This document shows, piece by piece, positions 42,517 through 50,317 of a stretch of DNA of 64,000 nt. The stretch is taken from NCBI RefSeq assembly GCF_023008545.1, contig NZ_CP095397.1, positions 1,488,001 to 1,552,000 of the forward strand, in the 5' to 3' direction. The DNA is from Natribaculum luteum (lineage in GTDB: Archaea > Halobacteriota > Halobacteria > Halobacteriales > Natrialbaceae). How positions within the stretch are numbered: position 1 is the stretch's first letter; each line of letters opens with the position of its first letter. The notes under the pieces were generated by a model that worked only from the letters and a program-made list of their open reading frames with translations, was not told the DNA's origin and did no database searches. Both the position numbers and the translations under genes were made by a program.

Positions 42517-42584
42517 TGGTATCTCGTAGTGGGTTGGCCTACTTGAGCGGTTCGGACTCGGCCGTGTGCGGCCCCGCTCTGCGC

Positions 42585-42961
42585 TCACTCCTCGACGGGG
42601 TAGTGTGGCACGACGGTCGGGCCGTCCTCGCCGTACCCGACGGTGGCGACGACGCCGAAGACCTCCTCGAGGAGGTCGGCGGTCACGACTTCGTCCGGCG
42701 GGCCCCAGTCGTAGACGGAGCCGTCTTTGAGCGCCACGAGATTGTCGGCGTAGCGAGCCGCCTGTGCGACGTCGTGGAGGACGATGCCGACGGTGACGTC
42801 GCGTTCAGTCGTAAGCGTCTCGACGACCTCGAGCACCCGGAGCTGATGGTGCTCGTCGGTTCGTCTTCGCGCTCCCTGCCGCTGACACAGCCGGCTACAG
42901 CGCCGAGTACAGTGGTCGTTCCAGCGAGAACGGCACGTCGCGTCGGTTCGTCGGTGTGCAT
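42585..42961 (-). pseudogene. Deletion scar joining iron-siderophore binding lipoprotein to ABC ATPase
   Basis: The first ~35 residues from ATG 42961 are a Tat/lipoprotein signal (MHTDEPTRRAVLAGTT..VLGAVAGC) followed by an acidic linker. From about 42855 another frame encodes the C-terminal end of a FepC-type ATPase (HHQLRVLEVVETL, VLHDVAQAARYADNLVALKDG, ending PHYPVEE). The permease and most of both genes are missing. This reads as one internal deletion of a binding protein-permease-ATPase operon; the frames do not match at the junction. Confidence 0.75.
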
Positions 42962-42966
42962 GCGGT

Positions 42967-42980
42967 TTAGGCTAGCCTAA
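42967..42980. promoter_or_regulatory. Iron-box palindrome 1 (DtxR/IdeR/SirR-type)
   Basis: TTAGGCTAGCCTAA is a perfect 14-base palindrome six bases upstream of the relic lipoprotein ATG. It matches the half-site of DtxR-family iron repressors (TTAGGnnnnCCTAA). It would overlap the start of transcription. Confidence 0.65.
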
Positions 42981-43000
42981 TAGTTGAAAAGTACACTGAT

Positions 43001-43014
43001 TTAGGCTGACCTAA
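43001..43014. promoter_or_regulatory. Iron-box palindrome 2
   Basis: TTAGGCTGACCTAA is a near-perfect second copy, 34 bases upstream of the first. It lies between the relic importer and the cupin gene (ends 43029). Paired sites suggest cooperative repressor binding. Confidence 0.6.
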
Positions 43015-43028
43015 CTACCGGCAGACGG

Positions 43029-43400
43029 TCACTCGAGCAGTTCGATCTCGTCGTCGCCGTGGGGGACGGCACAGATGAACGCGCCGTCCTCGTCGCCCTC
43101 GTTGCGGTACCAGTGGACGGTGCCGGCGGGGATCAGAAGCGAGTCGCCCGCGCTCACCTCGTACTCCTCGTCTTCGAGCCCGACGACGTACTTGCCGGCG
43201 AGGACGTACTGTTCGTGTTCGACCTCGTTCGTGTGCTTTGGCACCTCCGCGCCGGCCTCGAGCGTGAACCGTCGAATCGCGAAGTTCGGTGCGCCGTGTT
43301 CGTCGGCGATCAGGACTCCCTTGGTCAGTCCGTCGGCAGCGTCGACGGACTCGTACTCGATTTCGTCGCTGTCGCGAATCAGCGGTTCGGGATCGGACAT
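43029..43400 (-). CDS. Cupin-domain protein
   Basis: This is a 123-residue single cupin. The metal-binding strand motif GAEVPKHTNEVEHEQYVLAGK and the second motif PAGTVHWYRNEG match the two conserved cupin boxes (His, His, Glu and His). It is cytoplasmic. Such proteins range from isomerases to ligand sensors, so substrate is not assigned. Its stop is 15 bases from the second iron box, on the gene's 3' side. Confidence 0.85.
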   Translation of the reverse strand: MSDPEPLIRDSDEIEYESVDAADGLTKGVLIADEHGAPNFAIRRFTLEAGAEVPKHTNEVEHEQYVLAGKYVVGLEDEEYEVSAGDSLLIPAGTVHWYRNEGDEDGAFICAVPHGDDEIELLE

Positions 43401-43506
43401 ACCCTCGAGTGGGCGCCGTGGTCACAAAACCTCTCGGTGTCGACGGACGCGTCGCTCACGAGTGTAAAATACTGTTCTGAAGTGTCGATACTACCGCGAA
43501 TTCGCC

Positions 43507-43701
43507 TTACAGGCGCTCGACGTTCGTCGCGCGCGGGCCCTTGGGGGCCTGCTCGATGTCGAACTCGAGCTCCTGTCCTTCTTCGAGATCCGGGCCGCCG
43601 ATGTCTTCCATGTGGAAGAACACGTCGTCGTCCGCGTCCTCAGTCGAGATGAATCCGTAGCCGCCAGTGTCGTTGAAGAAATCAACGGTTCCTTTCGCCA
43701 T
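43507..43701 (-). CDS. cspA: Cold-shock domain protein
   Basis: This 64-residue OB-fold RNA/DNA-binding protein begins MAKGTVDFFNDTGGYGFIST. It carries RNP-1-like GGYGFI (13-18) and RNP-2-like DVFFHM (26-31) and ends KGPRATNVERL. It is a typical acidic haloarchaeal CspA and acts as an RNA chaperone. It is monocistronic. Confidence 0.95.
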   Translation of the reverse strand: MAKGTVDFFNDTGGYGFISTEDADDDVFFHMEDIGGPDLEEGQELEFDIEQAPKGPRATNVERL

Positions 43702-43799
43702 TGCTTCTAAAGGGAATAGCCGACCACTGATAACCCTTCCGACTCGCCACAGATTTCGAACTCGGCGGCCTCAATCCTTCTATCCCGTCTTGGTGCCGT

Positions 43800-44018
43800 T
43801 TACGCACCGTCACCGTCCTGCAACCGGTGTACCGACATCGAGATGAAGTACACGAACATGAACAGGAGAAAGCCCACGACGAGCCCCGCCAGTTCGCGCG
43901 TGCCGACGCCGTCCGGGTTCGTCACCACGAGCACCGCGAGCCCGGCGACGAACACCCCGAACGTGAAAACGCCGATGGCGTAGTAGAACCCGACGTCGGA
44001 CTCGAGGAACTCGCGCAT
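43800..44018 (-). CDS. Small two-span membrane protein
   Basis: This is a 72-residue protein with start MREFLESDVGFYYAIGVF (ATG 44018). Two hydrophobic segments (YAIGVFTFGVFVAGLAVLVV and LAGLVVGFLLFMFVYFIS) are separated by a short charged loop NPDGVGTRE. It ends VHRLQDGDGA. It lies 43 bases downstream of the ABC permease gene on the same strand and could be part of that operon. Function is unknown. Confidence 0.65.
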   Translation of the reverse strand: MREFLESDVGFYYAIGVFTFGVFVAGLAVLVVTNPDGVGTRELAGLVVGFLLFMFVYFISMSVHRLQDGDGA

Positions 44019-44061
44019 GCGACTGCCTTCGAGTGCAAGTCGCAAAACCCTACCGCCCGTC

Positions 44062-44856
44062 TTAGTCGGTTAAGCCGTACCCGATCTTGAACAGGTAGAC
44101 GTCGACCGCGAGGACGGCGGCGGTGAGCGCCGTGAGGATGCCGAGTGAGAGGACCGGAGCCACCTCGGCGTACGCCGGCGGAGCGAGCTTGAGGAAGTCG
44201 GAGTACCCCAGGAGGCCGTACCGGACGCTGTCGACCATGTAGACCATCGGGTTCAACAGGGAGACGTACCGCCAGATCGGGGCGAGGATCTCGAGGGAGT
44301 AAAACACCGCACCGAAGAACACCAGCGGCCGGAGGATGAACTGGCTCATGACGGTGAGGTCGTCGAAGTCCCGGGCCACGAGCCCGCCGATGATCCCGAA
44401 CCCGGCGAAGAGTGCGGCGATGACGACCATCGTCGCCACGAGAAACACCGCGTGCTCGACGCTGATGGGGACGAACGCGCGTCCGACGATGGCGATGATG
44501 AGGCCGACGATCAACCCCCGGACGGCGCTTGCGGCCACGTAGGCGACGACCATCTCGAGGTACGACAGCGGCGAAGTGAGCGTCTCGTGGATGTACTCGT
44601 TCCACCGTCCGTGGAAGATGGAGAACGAGGCGTTCTCGAAGGCGTTCGAGATCGTCCCGAGGACGATCAGCCCGGGGAGGATGAACAGAATGTAGTCGAA
44701 GCCGGCGATCTGGTCGATCCGGCCGCCGAGGACGACGCCGAAGACGGCGAAGTAGAGCACGTTCGTGATCGCCGGCGGCATGAACGTGTTCTTCGGCCGG
44801 CGGACGAATCGCAGTACTTCGCGGCGAAACAGCGCGCGAGAGCCGACGGACCACAT
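44062..44856 (-). CDS. ABC-2 type exporter permease
   Basis: This 264-residue protein has six membrane segments and the ABC-2 membrane profile. It starts with a cytosolic FRREVLRFVRRPKN and has the conserved NPMVYMVDSVRYGLLG near the C-terminus. It forms the channel with the ATPase encoded just upstream (shared base at 44856). The pair resembles DrrAB/NatAB-type drug or ion exporters. The transported compound is unknown. Confidence 0.9.
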   Translation of the reverse strand: MWSVGSRALFRREVLRFVRRPKNTFMPPAITNVLYFAVFGVVLGGRIDQIAGFDYILFILPGLIVLGTISNAFENASFSIFHGRWNEYIHETLTSPLSYLEMVVAYVAASAVRGLIVGLIIAIVGRAFVPISVEHAVFLVATMVVIAALFAGFGIIGGLVARDFDDLTVMSQFILRPLVFFGAVFYSLEILAPIWRYVSLLNPMVYMVDSVRYGLLGYSDFLKLAPPAYAEVAPVLSLGILTALTAAVLAVDVYLFKIGYGLTD

Positions 44857-45842
44857 CAGGCGACCCCCTCCACGCGCTCGCGTTCCTCGTCGTCGGACTC
44901 GCTGGCCGACGACCGCGTCACCGTCCGATCCTCCCGTTTCGTCAGGTCGACGAAGATCTCCTCGAGCGAGGTGCGCGAGATTTCGAGGTCGACCACCTCG
45001 TAGCCCGCCGCCTCGATGTCGTTGAGCAGTCGCGGCGTCGCCCGACCGCCGTCGTCGACTCTGACCTCGAGGTGGTCGCCCGAGAGGGTCGCCTCGTGTG
45101 CGTACGAGCCCAGGTCCGGCGTGGTCGTCGGCGTCGGCTCGAGACCGAGGTGGATCGTGTCGGTTCCCCGTTCTTTCAGCTCCTCGGGCGTCGCGACCGT
45201 CACCTTTTGCCCTTCGTTCATGATCGCCACGCGATCACACAGCCGTTCGGCCTCCTCGATGTAGTGGGTCGTCAGCAGGATCGTCGTCCCCTCCTCGTTG
45301 AGTTCGGTGACGAGCTCCCAGAGGTCGTGGCGGAGCTGGACGTCGACGCCCGCCGTCGGCTCGTCCAAGATCAGCAGATCGGGCTCGGTCACGAGCGCGC
45401 GGGCGAGTAGCAGCCGGCGTTTCATCCCGCCCGAGAGCCAGTCGAAGCGCTCGTTGCGTTTGTCGTAGATGCCGACACGCCTGAGGGCGTCGTCGGCCCG
45501 CCGTGCGGCTTCGTCCTTCGACACGCCGTGGTAGCCGGCCTTGTGCATCAACACCTCTCGAATCGGGAAGAACCGGTCGACGTTGAACTCCTGTGGCGCG
45601 AGCCCGATCGCGTCTCTGGCCTGCTGGTACTCCGACTCGACGTCGTGACCGAACACGCGCGCCTCGCCGCCGGTCTTGCGGACCAGCCCGACGAGGGTGT
45701 TGATGAACGTCGTCTTGCCCGCCCCGTTCGGGCCGAGCAAGCCGAAGAACTCTCCCTCTTCGACGGTCAGCGACAGCCCCGAAAGCGCACGAAGCTCGCC
45801 GTACTCCTTGACGAGGTCTTCCGTCTCGATGGCTGGTGGCAT
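44856..45842 (-). CDS. ABC exporter ATP-binding protein
   Basis: This 328-residue ATPase has Walker A GPNGAGKTT (about 36-44), Q-loop LAPQEFNVD, signature LSGGMKRRL (about 137-145) and Walker B LLILDEPTAGVD. The C-terminal extension (about 230-328) contains an alpha/beta domain typical of DrrA-type subunits. It energises the permease encoded downstream. Start MPPAIETEDLVKEYG is family-typical. Confidence 0.93.
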   Translation of the reverse strand: MPPAIETEDLVKEYGELRALSGLSLTVEEGEFFGLLGPNGAGKTTFINTLVGLVRKTGGEARVFGHDVESEYQQARDAIGLAPQEFNVDRFFPIREVLMHKAGYHGVSKDEAARRADDALRRVGIYDKRNERFDWLSGGMKRRLLLARALVTEPDLLILDEPTAGVDVQLRHDLWELVTELNEEGTTILLTTHYIEEAERLCDRVAIMNEGQKVTVATPEELKERGTDTIHLGLEPTPTTTPDLGSYAHEATLSGDHLEVRVDDGGRATPRLLNDIEAAGYEVVDLEISRTSLEEIFVDLTKREDRTVTRSSASESDDEERERVEGVA

Positions 45843-46006
45843 TCACCTCTGCTCGGCCACGGCGGCGGTTAAGCATGTTGAACTGTGCTTCTGTTCGCCG
45901 ACCGGGAACCGACTCGAGTCGCGACTCGGGGTGTCACGCTGGTCTGGCCAATTCCAGCCGGTGCCGCAGGCCAAAGACTACCTCCGTGCTCTCCCTATGC
46001 TATCCC

Positions 46007-46342
46007 ATGCCAACAGTCAGGTTTCGCGACCGCGAGATCGAGTGCGAGACCGGCCGTATCCTCCGCGACGTCTTGCTCGAGGCCGACGAATCGCCGCACA
46101 ACGGCTGGGCACAGCAGTTCAATTGCCGTGGACACGGTACCTGCGGGACGTGTGCGGTGGCCGTCGACGGCGAGGTGAGCAACCGGAACGCTACCGAGCG
46201 ACGACGACTCTCCGTTCCGCCCCACGACCTCGAGGACGGACTGCGGCTGGCCTGCCAGACCCGCGTGCAAGGCGACGTCACCGTGACCAAATACGGCGGA
46301 TTCTGGGGCCAGCACGTCGACAGGGAGGCTGGTGACGACTGA
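46007..46342 (+). CDS. 2Fe-2S ferredoxin
   Basis: The start is at MPTVRFRDREIECETG (ATG 46007). The 111-residue protein has a plant-type cluster site: Cys40, Cys46, Cys49 and Cys83 in NCRGHGTCGTCAV...LACQT. The spacing is C-x5-C-x2-C, slightly unlike the usual C-x4-C-x2-C of plant ferredoxin. It is an electron carrier of unknown partner. The longer upstream frame is not coding. Confidence 0.88.
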   Translation: MPTVRFRDREIECETGRILRDVLLEADESPHNGWAQQFNCRGHGTCGTCAVAVDGEVSNRNATERRRLSVPPHDLEDGLRLACQTRVQGDVTVTKYGGFWGQHVDREAGDD

Positions 46343-46427
46343 CGTCAGGGTCACGCCCTCGAGCAAGCGCGACGTTTCTGTTCGCTTCACCGAGAATTTT
46401 ATGCTACCAACTCACAACATATGACTG

Positions 46428-46907
46428 GTGTTTCAGTTCACGTATCCCGGCGGCCACGCCGGCTTTCTCGTCGTGGCGACCTGCACGCACGCGCTCGTCG
46501 GGTACACGCTCGGCTCGTATCTGTTCGATCGGGGGCGAGCGGGATTGCTCGCTGCCGTCGTCGCCGACGTGGATCTGCTGATTCCGGCGGCGTGGGGACT
46601 GCCGCTGGCTCACCGGGGGATCACCCACTCGGCACTCGCCGTCGCGGTCGCCGTCGCCGTTGCGGCCCGTCGAGACCGACCGACTGCCGGTGCCGTCGGT
46701 GTCGGTTACGCCTCTCAGCTACTCATCGACGCCACGACGCCGATGGGGATCCCGCTCGCGTACCCGCTCTCGTCTACGTTCGTCGGCGTCACGCTCCACG
46801 GACACTCACCGGAAGCGACGGCACTGCTGTGGCTCTGCTGTCTTGGCGTGCTCTTCTATCGCCGTGCCGCTCGCTCGGATCGCGCCGTCGCCCTCGAAAC
46901 GCGATGA
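46428..46907 (+). CDS. YdjM-like membrane metal-dependent hydrolase
   Basis: This 159-residue protein (GTG start) has several membrane segments and conserved His/Asp residues. TCTHALVGYTLG, VADVDLLIPAAWG and HRGITHSALAVA match the membrane-bound hydrolase family YdjM/LexA-regulated, with metal-binding His and Asp at membrane edges. The enzymatic role is unproven in the family. An AT-rich stretch GAATTTTATGC lies before it. Confidence 0.75.
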   Translation: MFQFTYPGGHAGFLVVATCTHALVGYTLGSYLFDRGRAGLLAAVVADVDLLIPAAWGLPLAHRGITHSALAVAVAVAVAARRDRPTAGAVGVGYASQLLIDATTPMGIPLAYPLSSTFVGVTLHGHSPEATALLWLCCLGVLFYRRAARSDRAVALETR

Positions 46908-47001
46908 CCGCGCGGTTTCTGGCCGCCGCTCGAGCAGTCCGAATCGGTGCATCGTCGACGGTCAGATATAGAGCAGCTGACACTGCCGGCCAAAACGGTT
47001 G

Positions 47002-47080
47002 ATACGGTCTGCTGTACCGATTCCCGGTGCAACCGCAGGGTGGTCGCGGTTGCACAGGAACTGACGTACAGTAGTCCGTA
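47002..47080. repeat. Palindromic repeat element, copy 1
   Basis: The outer arms TACGGTCTGCTGTAC (47003-47017) and GTACAGTAGTCCGTA (47066-47080) pair except at two positions. The inner arms GTGCAACCGC (47027-47036) and GCGGTTGCAC (47046-47055) pair perfectly. It lies between two convergent genes. The same outer ends occur at 54063-54144. Confidence 0.65.
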
Positions 47081-47197
47081 CGGACATCGATCACACTCGA
47101 GACGCTCTCGGCTCTCCTCGCACCGGGCGCGGTGAGATCTCTGTTCGAGCGAGCGTCGATTCCGATCGCCGTCTCACGATGGAGCGCGTACCAACCG

Positions 47198-47491
47198 TCA
47201 GTGACTGCAGGTATCGCGTCGATCGTCGAGCGACTCGAGGTCGGTTCGAGAGCCACACACGGGACAGGCGAGTTCTCCCTTGACGTCGGTGGTCGCCTCG
47301 CTTCTGGGGAACGTCGCCCCGCACGCACCACACCGGGTGGTCACGCGCTCGCACTGGGGGCGTGCGGGAATCCCCCGGACGATGCTGCTCCCACAGACTG
47401 GACACGAGAGGACGTTCTGGACGTCGGTGGTCGCCTCGCTCCGGGGGAACGTCGCCCCGCACTCGATGCATTTCGCGTTTATCGCCTCCAT
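47198..47491 (-). CDS. Tandem zinc-ribbon protein with internal duplication
   Basis: This is a 97-residue protein from ATG 47491 (MEAINAKCIECGATFPRSEA). It has two nearly identical ribbons: CIECGATFPRSEATTDVQ...CPVCGS (about 8-34) and CGACGATFPRSEATTDVK...CPVCGS (about 53-79). These are joined by an Arg-rich linker. The repeat at DNA level shows recent internal duplication. Double ribbons usually bind nucleic acid or protein partners. Function is unknown. Confidence 0.75.
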   Translation of the reverse strand: MEAINAKCIECGATFPRSEATTDVQNVLSCPVCGSSIVRGIPARPQCERVTTRCGACGATFPRSEATTDVKGELACPVCGSRTDLESLDDRRDTCSH

Positions 47492-47632
47492 GGGTGTGGT
47501 AACAATACACACAAACATATTTCACTCTGCCGCTCGCCCCACCTCGCCACACATCCGAGGCCGAGAGCGATTCTCTCCTCGCACACCTCGTTCAAGGTCA
47601 CGCGTTTAGTCGGTTCGAGCAAAAGACCCCGT

Positions 47633-48910
47633 ATGGAGGACGACCGGCTCGGTGGACTGTTCGACGAGACGCACCTGAACGCGGCGTTCGGATGGGTCGT
47701 CGCCTTCGTACTCTGTACACTGGCGGCCGCACACGTTCTCGGGGGATCGTACCGCTGGTTCGTCTTCACCGGACTGGCGGTCGCGATCGTTCTCGCCCCA
47801 GCGGTTGCGCTTCGCGATCCGCTCGTGATGCCGTCCTGGGAACTGCTGGTACTCGTCTCGATTCCCATCGTCGACGCGACCGCGTTCGACCAGTCGTTTC
47901 TGACCACGATCGCCGTCTACGTCGCCGTCGCCGCAGTCGCGCTCGTCGTCGCCGTCGAGATTCACCACTTCACGCGGGTTCGGATGAGCCACTCGTTCGC
48001 GATCTCGCTGGTCGTGATCACGACGCTCGCTGTTGCTGCAGTGTGGAACGTCGCCCAGTGGGTCTCCGACGTCGCGTTTGGGACGGCGTACATCCTGGAT
48101 GGGCGCTCGCAGGACGCGGCCAACCGCGCGATGATGATCGACTTTGTCTACGCGACGATCGCCGGATTCTTCGCTGGCGTCGTCTTCGACCGGTACTTCC
48201 GTGCACGATCGACCGGCGTGACCGAGCAGACGTCCGTTCCGATCGAACCCTCGCCTGACGACGAGGCAGATCCGGCACCGACGCTGATTCGCGACCGGCT
48301 GGACGTGTCCGACCGGACTGTCACGCGACTCACGCGTGCGATGCAACTCGCCCTCGGCGTACTGTTGTGCTACGGACTCGTCGTCCGCGACCTGACGACG
48401 ATCGTCAACGCCAGCATCGCACTCGCGATCACGTTTTTCCCTGCCTTCCTCGAGCGCGACTACCGGCTGCCACTCGAACCGGGACTGGTCTTCTGGCTCA
48501 CGGCAGCGGCTTTCCTCCACACGCTCGGCTCGGCTGGACTGTACGACTTCGTCGGCGTATGGGACAACGTGACCCACGCACTCTCCGCGTCGATCGTCGC
48601 CGCCGGAGGGTACGCCGTCGTCCGTGCCATCGACCTCCACACCGACGACGTGTACCTCCCGCCGAAGATGCTGTTCGCGTTCATCCTGCTTTTCGTGCTG
48701 GCGTTCGGCGTCGTCTGGGAACTCCTCGAGTTCGCCATCGACGGCGGTGCACGGCGACTCGGTCTCGAGGCCGTCCTCGCCCAGCACGGCGTCGACGACA
48801 CGATCTCCGACCTCGTCTTCGATCTCGCCGGCGCGGCCGTCGCCGCGAGCCTGGGCTCGTTTTACCTCACCGATGTCGCCCACCGTCTCGCGGATCGGTT
48901 CGACGGCTAA
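47633..48910 (+). CDS. Polytopic membrane protein, unknown function
   Basis: The start is at MEDDRLGGLFDETHLNAAF (ATG 47633); sequence upstream is non-coding. The 425-residue protein has 10 or more membrane helices in two halves, with a charged cytoplasmic linker (about 200-230). Conserved spots are VWDNVTHALSASI and FGVVWELLEFAIDG in the C-terminal half. This C-terminal part resembles DUF2238/YjdF-type membrane domains. No transport motif is seen. Confidence 0.75.
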   Translation: MEDDRLGGLFDETHLNAAFGWVVAFVLCTLAAAHVLGGSYRWFVFTGLAVAIVLAPAVALRDPLVMPSWELLVLVSIPIVDATAFDQSFLTTIAVYVAVAAVALVVAVEIHHFTRVRMSHSFAISLVVITTLAVAAVWNVAQWVSDVAFGTAYILDGRSQDAANRAMMIDFVYATIAGFFAGVVFDRYFRARSTGVTEQTSVPIEPSPDDEADPAPTLIRDRLDVSDRTVTRLTRAMQLALGVLLCYGLVVRDLTTIVNASIALAITFFPAFLERDYRLPLEPGLVFWLTAAAFLHTLGSAGLYDFVGVWDNVTHALSASIVAAGGYAVVRAIDLHTDDVYLPPKMLFAFILLFVLAFGVVWELLEFAIDGGARRLGLEAVLAQHGVDDTISDLVFDLAGAAVAASLGSFYLTDVAHRLADRFDG

Positions 48911-49011
48911 CCCTGTCGACCTCGAGTCGAGCCGTCCTCGTCTCTTCTCGAGTACCTGTCTCTCTACAAAAATTAGAAAAATTTAAACTATTATTGTCTA
49001 CACAGTGTGCT

Positions 49012-49464
49012 ATGGAAAGATACCCGAAACCAGATGTTGACGACGTCGCAGGTGTTCTCGACCGACGCGCAGAAGCATTGCTCATCGACGGCCTCCTCGT
49101 GAGCGTCGTCGTCGGGGCACTCGGCTACGTAGCGGGTACCGTCCTCTCCGAGAGCGCACTCGGCGGTTTGGGGGGGCTGCTCGTCGCCCTGCAGTTTGGC
49201 GCACCCCTTGGCTTGCTGCTCTATCAGACCGGTCTCGAGGGATACTACGGCCAGACGATCGGCAAACGTCTCCGGGGCCTCGTCGTCGTCAGAGAAGACG
49301 GCTCGAGGTGTACGTGGGGTGCCGCTGTCGTGCGGAATCTCCTCCGGGTGATCGACGTGCTCCCCATTTTCTACCTCGTCGGGATCGTTTCGGCCTACGT
49401 CTCGTCGAATCACCAGCGACTCGGCGACCTCGTGGGGAAGACGCTCGTCGTCCACACCGAGTGA
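49012..49464 (+). CDS. RDD-family membrane protein
   Basis: The start is at MERYPKPDVDDVAGVLDRR (ATG 49012). The 150-residue protein has RRAEALLIDGLLV (the R...D segment of RDD), GQTIGKRLRGLVVV, and a final RLGDLVGKTLVVH. Three membrane segments lie between. RDD proteins are membrane proteins of mixed function, some implicated in ion exchange. The upstream sequence is very AT-rich (AAAAATTTAAACTATTATTG, 48979-48998), probably its promoter. Confidence 0.85.
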   Translation: MERYPKPDVDDVAGVLDRRAEALLIDGLLVSVVVGALGYVAGTVLSESALGGLGGLLVALQFGAPLGLLLYQTGLEGYYGQTIGKRLRGLVVVREDGSRCTWGAAVVRNLLRVIDVLPIFYLVGIVSAYVSSNHQRLGDLVGKTLVVHTE

Positions 49465-49539
49465 TCGCTCTCTGGAGCGCCGTCGACCCGTCACCGACCG
49501 GTGACGCGCTCGGCCCTCGTGAAGTTCTATCGCTCGAAA

Positions 49540-50018
49540 AAATACTCGCAGCAGAAGTATCGTCCCGAATACCGTATCCTCTGCTTACGAAGTTGTTCGC
49601 GGAGAATATGCCGCCTCCCGGATTTGAACCTCGCCGAGACGGTTCTGCTCGGTCGCTTCGCTCCCTGTGCGGACTGCGACTCGTCTGGTTCAAATCGCGG
49701 TCGGGTTGCATATTTACAGCTCGCGAATATGCTCGCCGCAAAAGTATGCCGCCTCCCGGATTTGAACTTCCGAAAGACTCGCTTTCGCTCGTCTTTCGAC
49801 TTCCCGCTCGCTGCGCTCGCGGGAACGGGGACAGCTCGATCTTCAGTCGAGTCCGACAGCTTCCCGAGTGGAAATCGCGCGGAAAAGCCATGCCACCTCC
49901 CGGATTTGAACCGGAGGAAGACGGTCGCCTTGCTTCGCTCGGGCGCTGCGACTTCCAGGGCTCAAATCGCGATCGGGTTGCACATTTGCAACTCGCGAGT
50001 ATGCTCGCCGCAAAAGTA
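49540..50018 (-). repeat. tRNA-Phe tail repeat cluster (three partial copies)
   Basis: Partial copies of the tRNA-Phe T-arm/acceptor end (CCGCCTCCCGGATTTGAAC or close) start at 49607, 49745 and 49889, before the real tRNA at 50019. Between copies lie spacers with inverted T-arms (GGTTCAAATC 49687-49696; CTCAAATC 49961-49968). Their cores are GC-rich, such as CTTCGCTC..GCGCTGCGAC, and a second conserved spacer CGCGAATATGCTCGCCGCAAAAG recurs with small changes before copies. One unit also contains a copy of the anticodon arm (49827-49852). There is no ORF with protein-like composition. Confidence 0.8.
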
Positions 50019-50092
50019 TGCCGCCTCCCGGATTTGAACCGGGGACAGCTCGATCTTCAGTCGAGTGCTCTCCCAGTCTGAGCTAAGGCGGC
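50019..50092 (-). tRNA. tRNA-Phe (anticodon GAA)
   Basis: A 74-base cloverleaf on the minus strand. Acceptor GCCGCCT/AGGCGGC with discriminator A, anticodon stem CTCGA/TCGAG with loop CTGAAGA (anticodon GAA), and T-arm CCCGG-TTCAAAT-CCGGG. CCA is not encoded. It is followed, in its own direction, by the tail repeat cluster. Confidence 0.96.
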
Positions 50093-50317
50093 GCATCTTA
50101 TCCTCGGTCGATGGTACAAAAAAGGATTTCGAATCCAGTTCGTCGAACCGAGCGGCCTTCGGCGAGTAAGCACTCACAACAGAATACCGGCTCCCGCATC
50201 AATTTCCCATTGATTATCTCCACGATACGTTCAGATCGTTCGAAAGTATGGTTACAGTGTGTCTGATCTTCAGATATTCAAGACACCCTTTTCCGCTCGG
50301 ATCGGTAACTCCCCGTT

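Noticed and set aside
49540-50018. The regular tRNA-tail units as a CRISPR array.
   Set aside because: Units are long, contain tRNA sequence and hairpins, and their spacing and sequence are not of CRISPR type. No cas genes nearby.
49308-50081. A 257-residue plus-strand frame reading MPPPGFEP and GFELPKDS repeats.
   Set aside because: It is the translation of tRNA-Phe and its tail copies; PGFEP is the plus-strand reading of the T-arm (CCCGGATTTGAACC). No protein-like features outside these.
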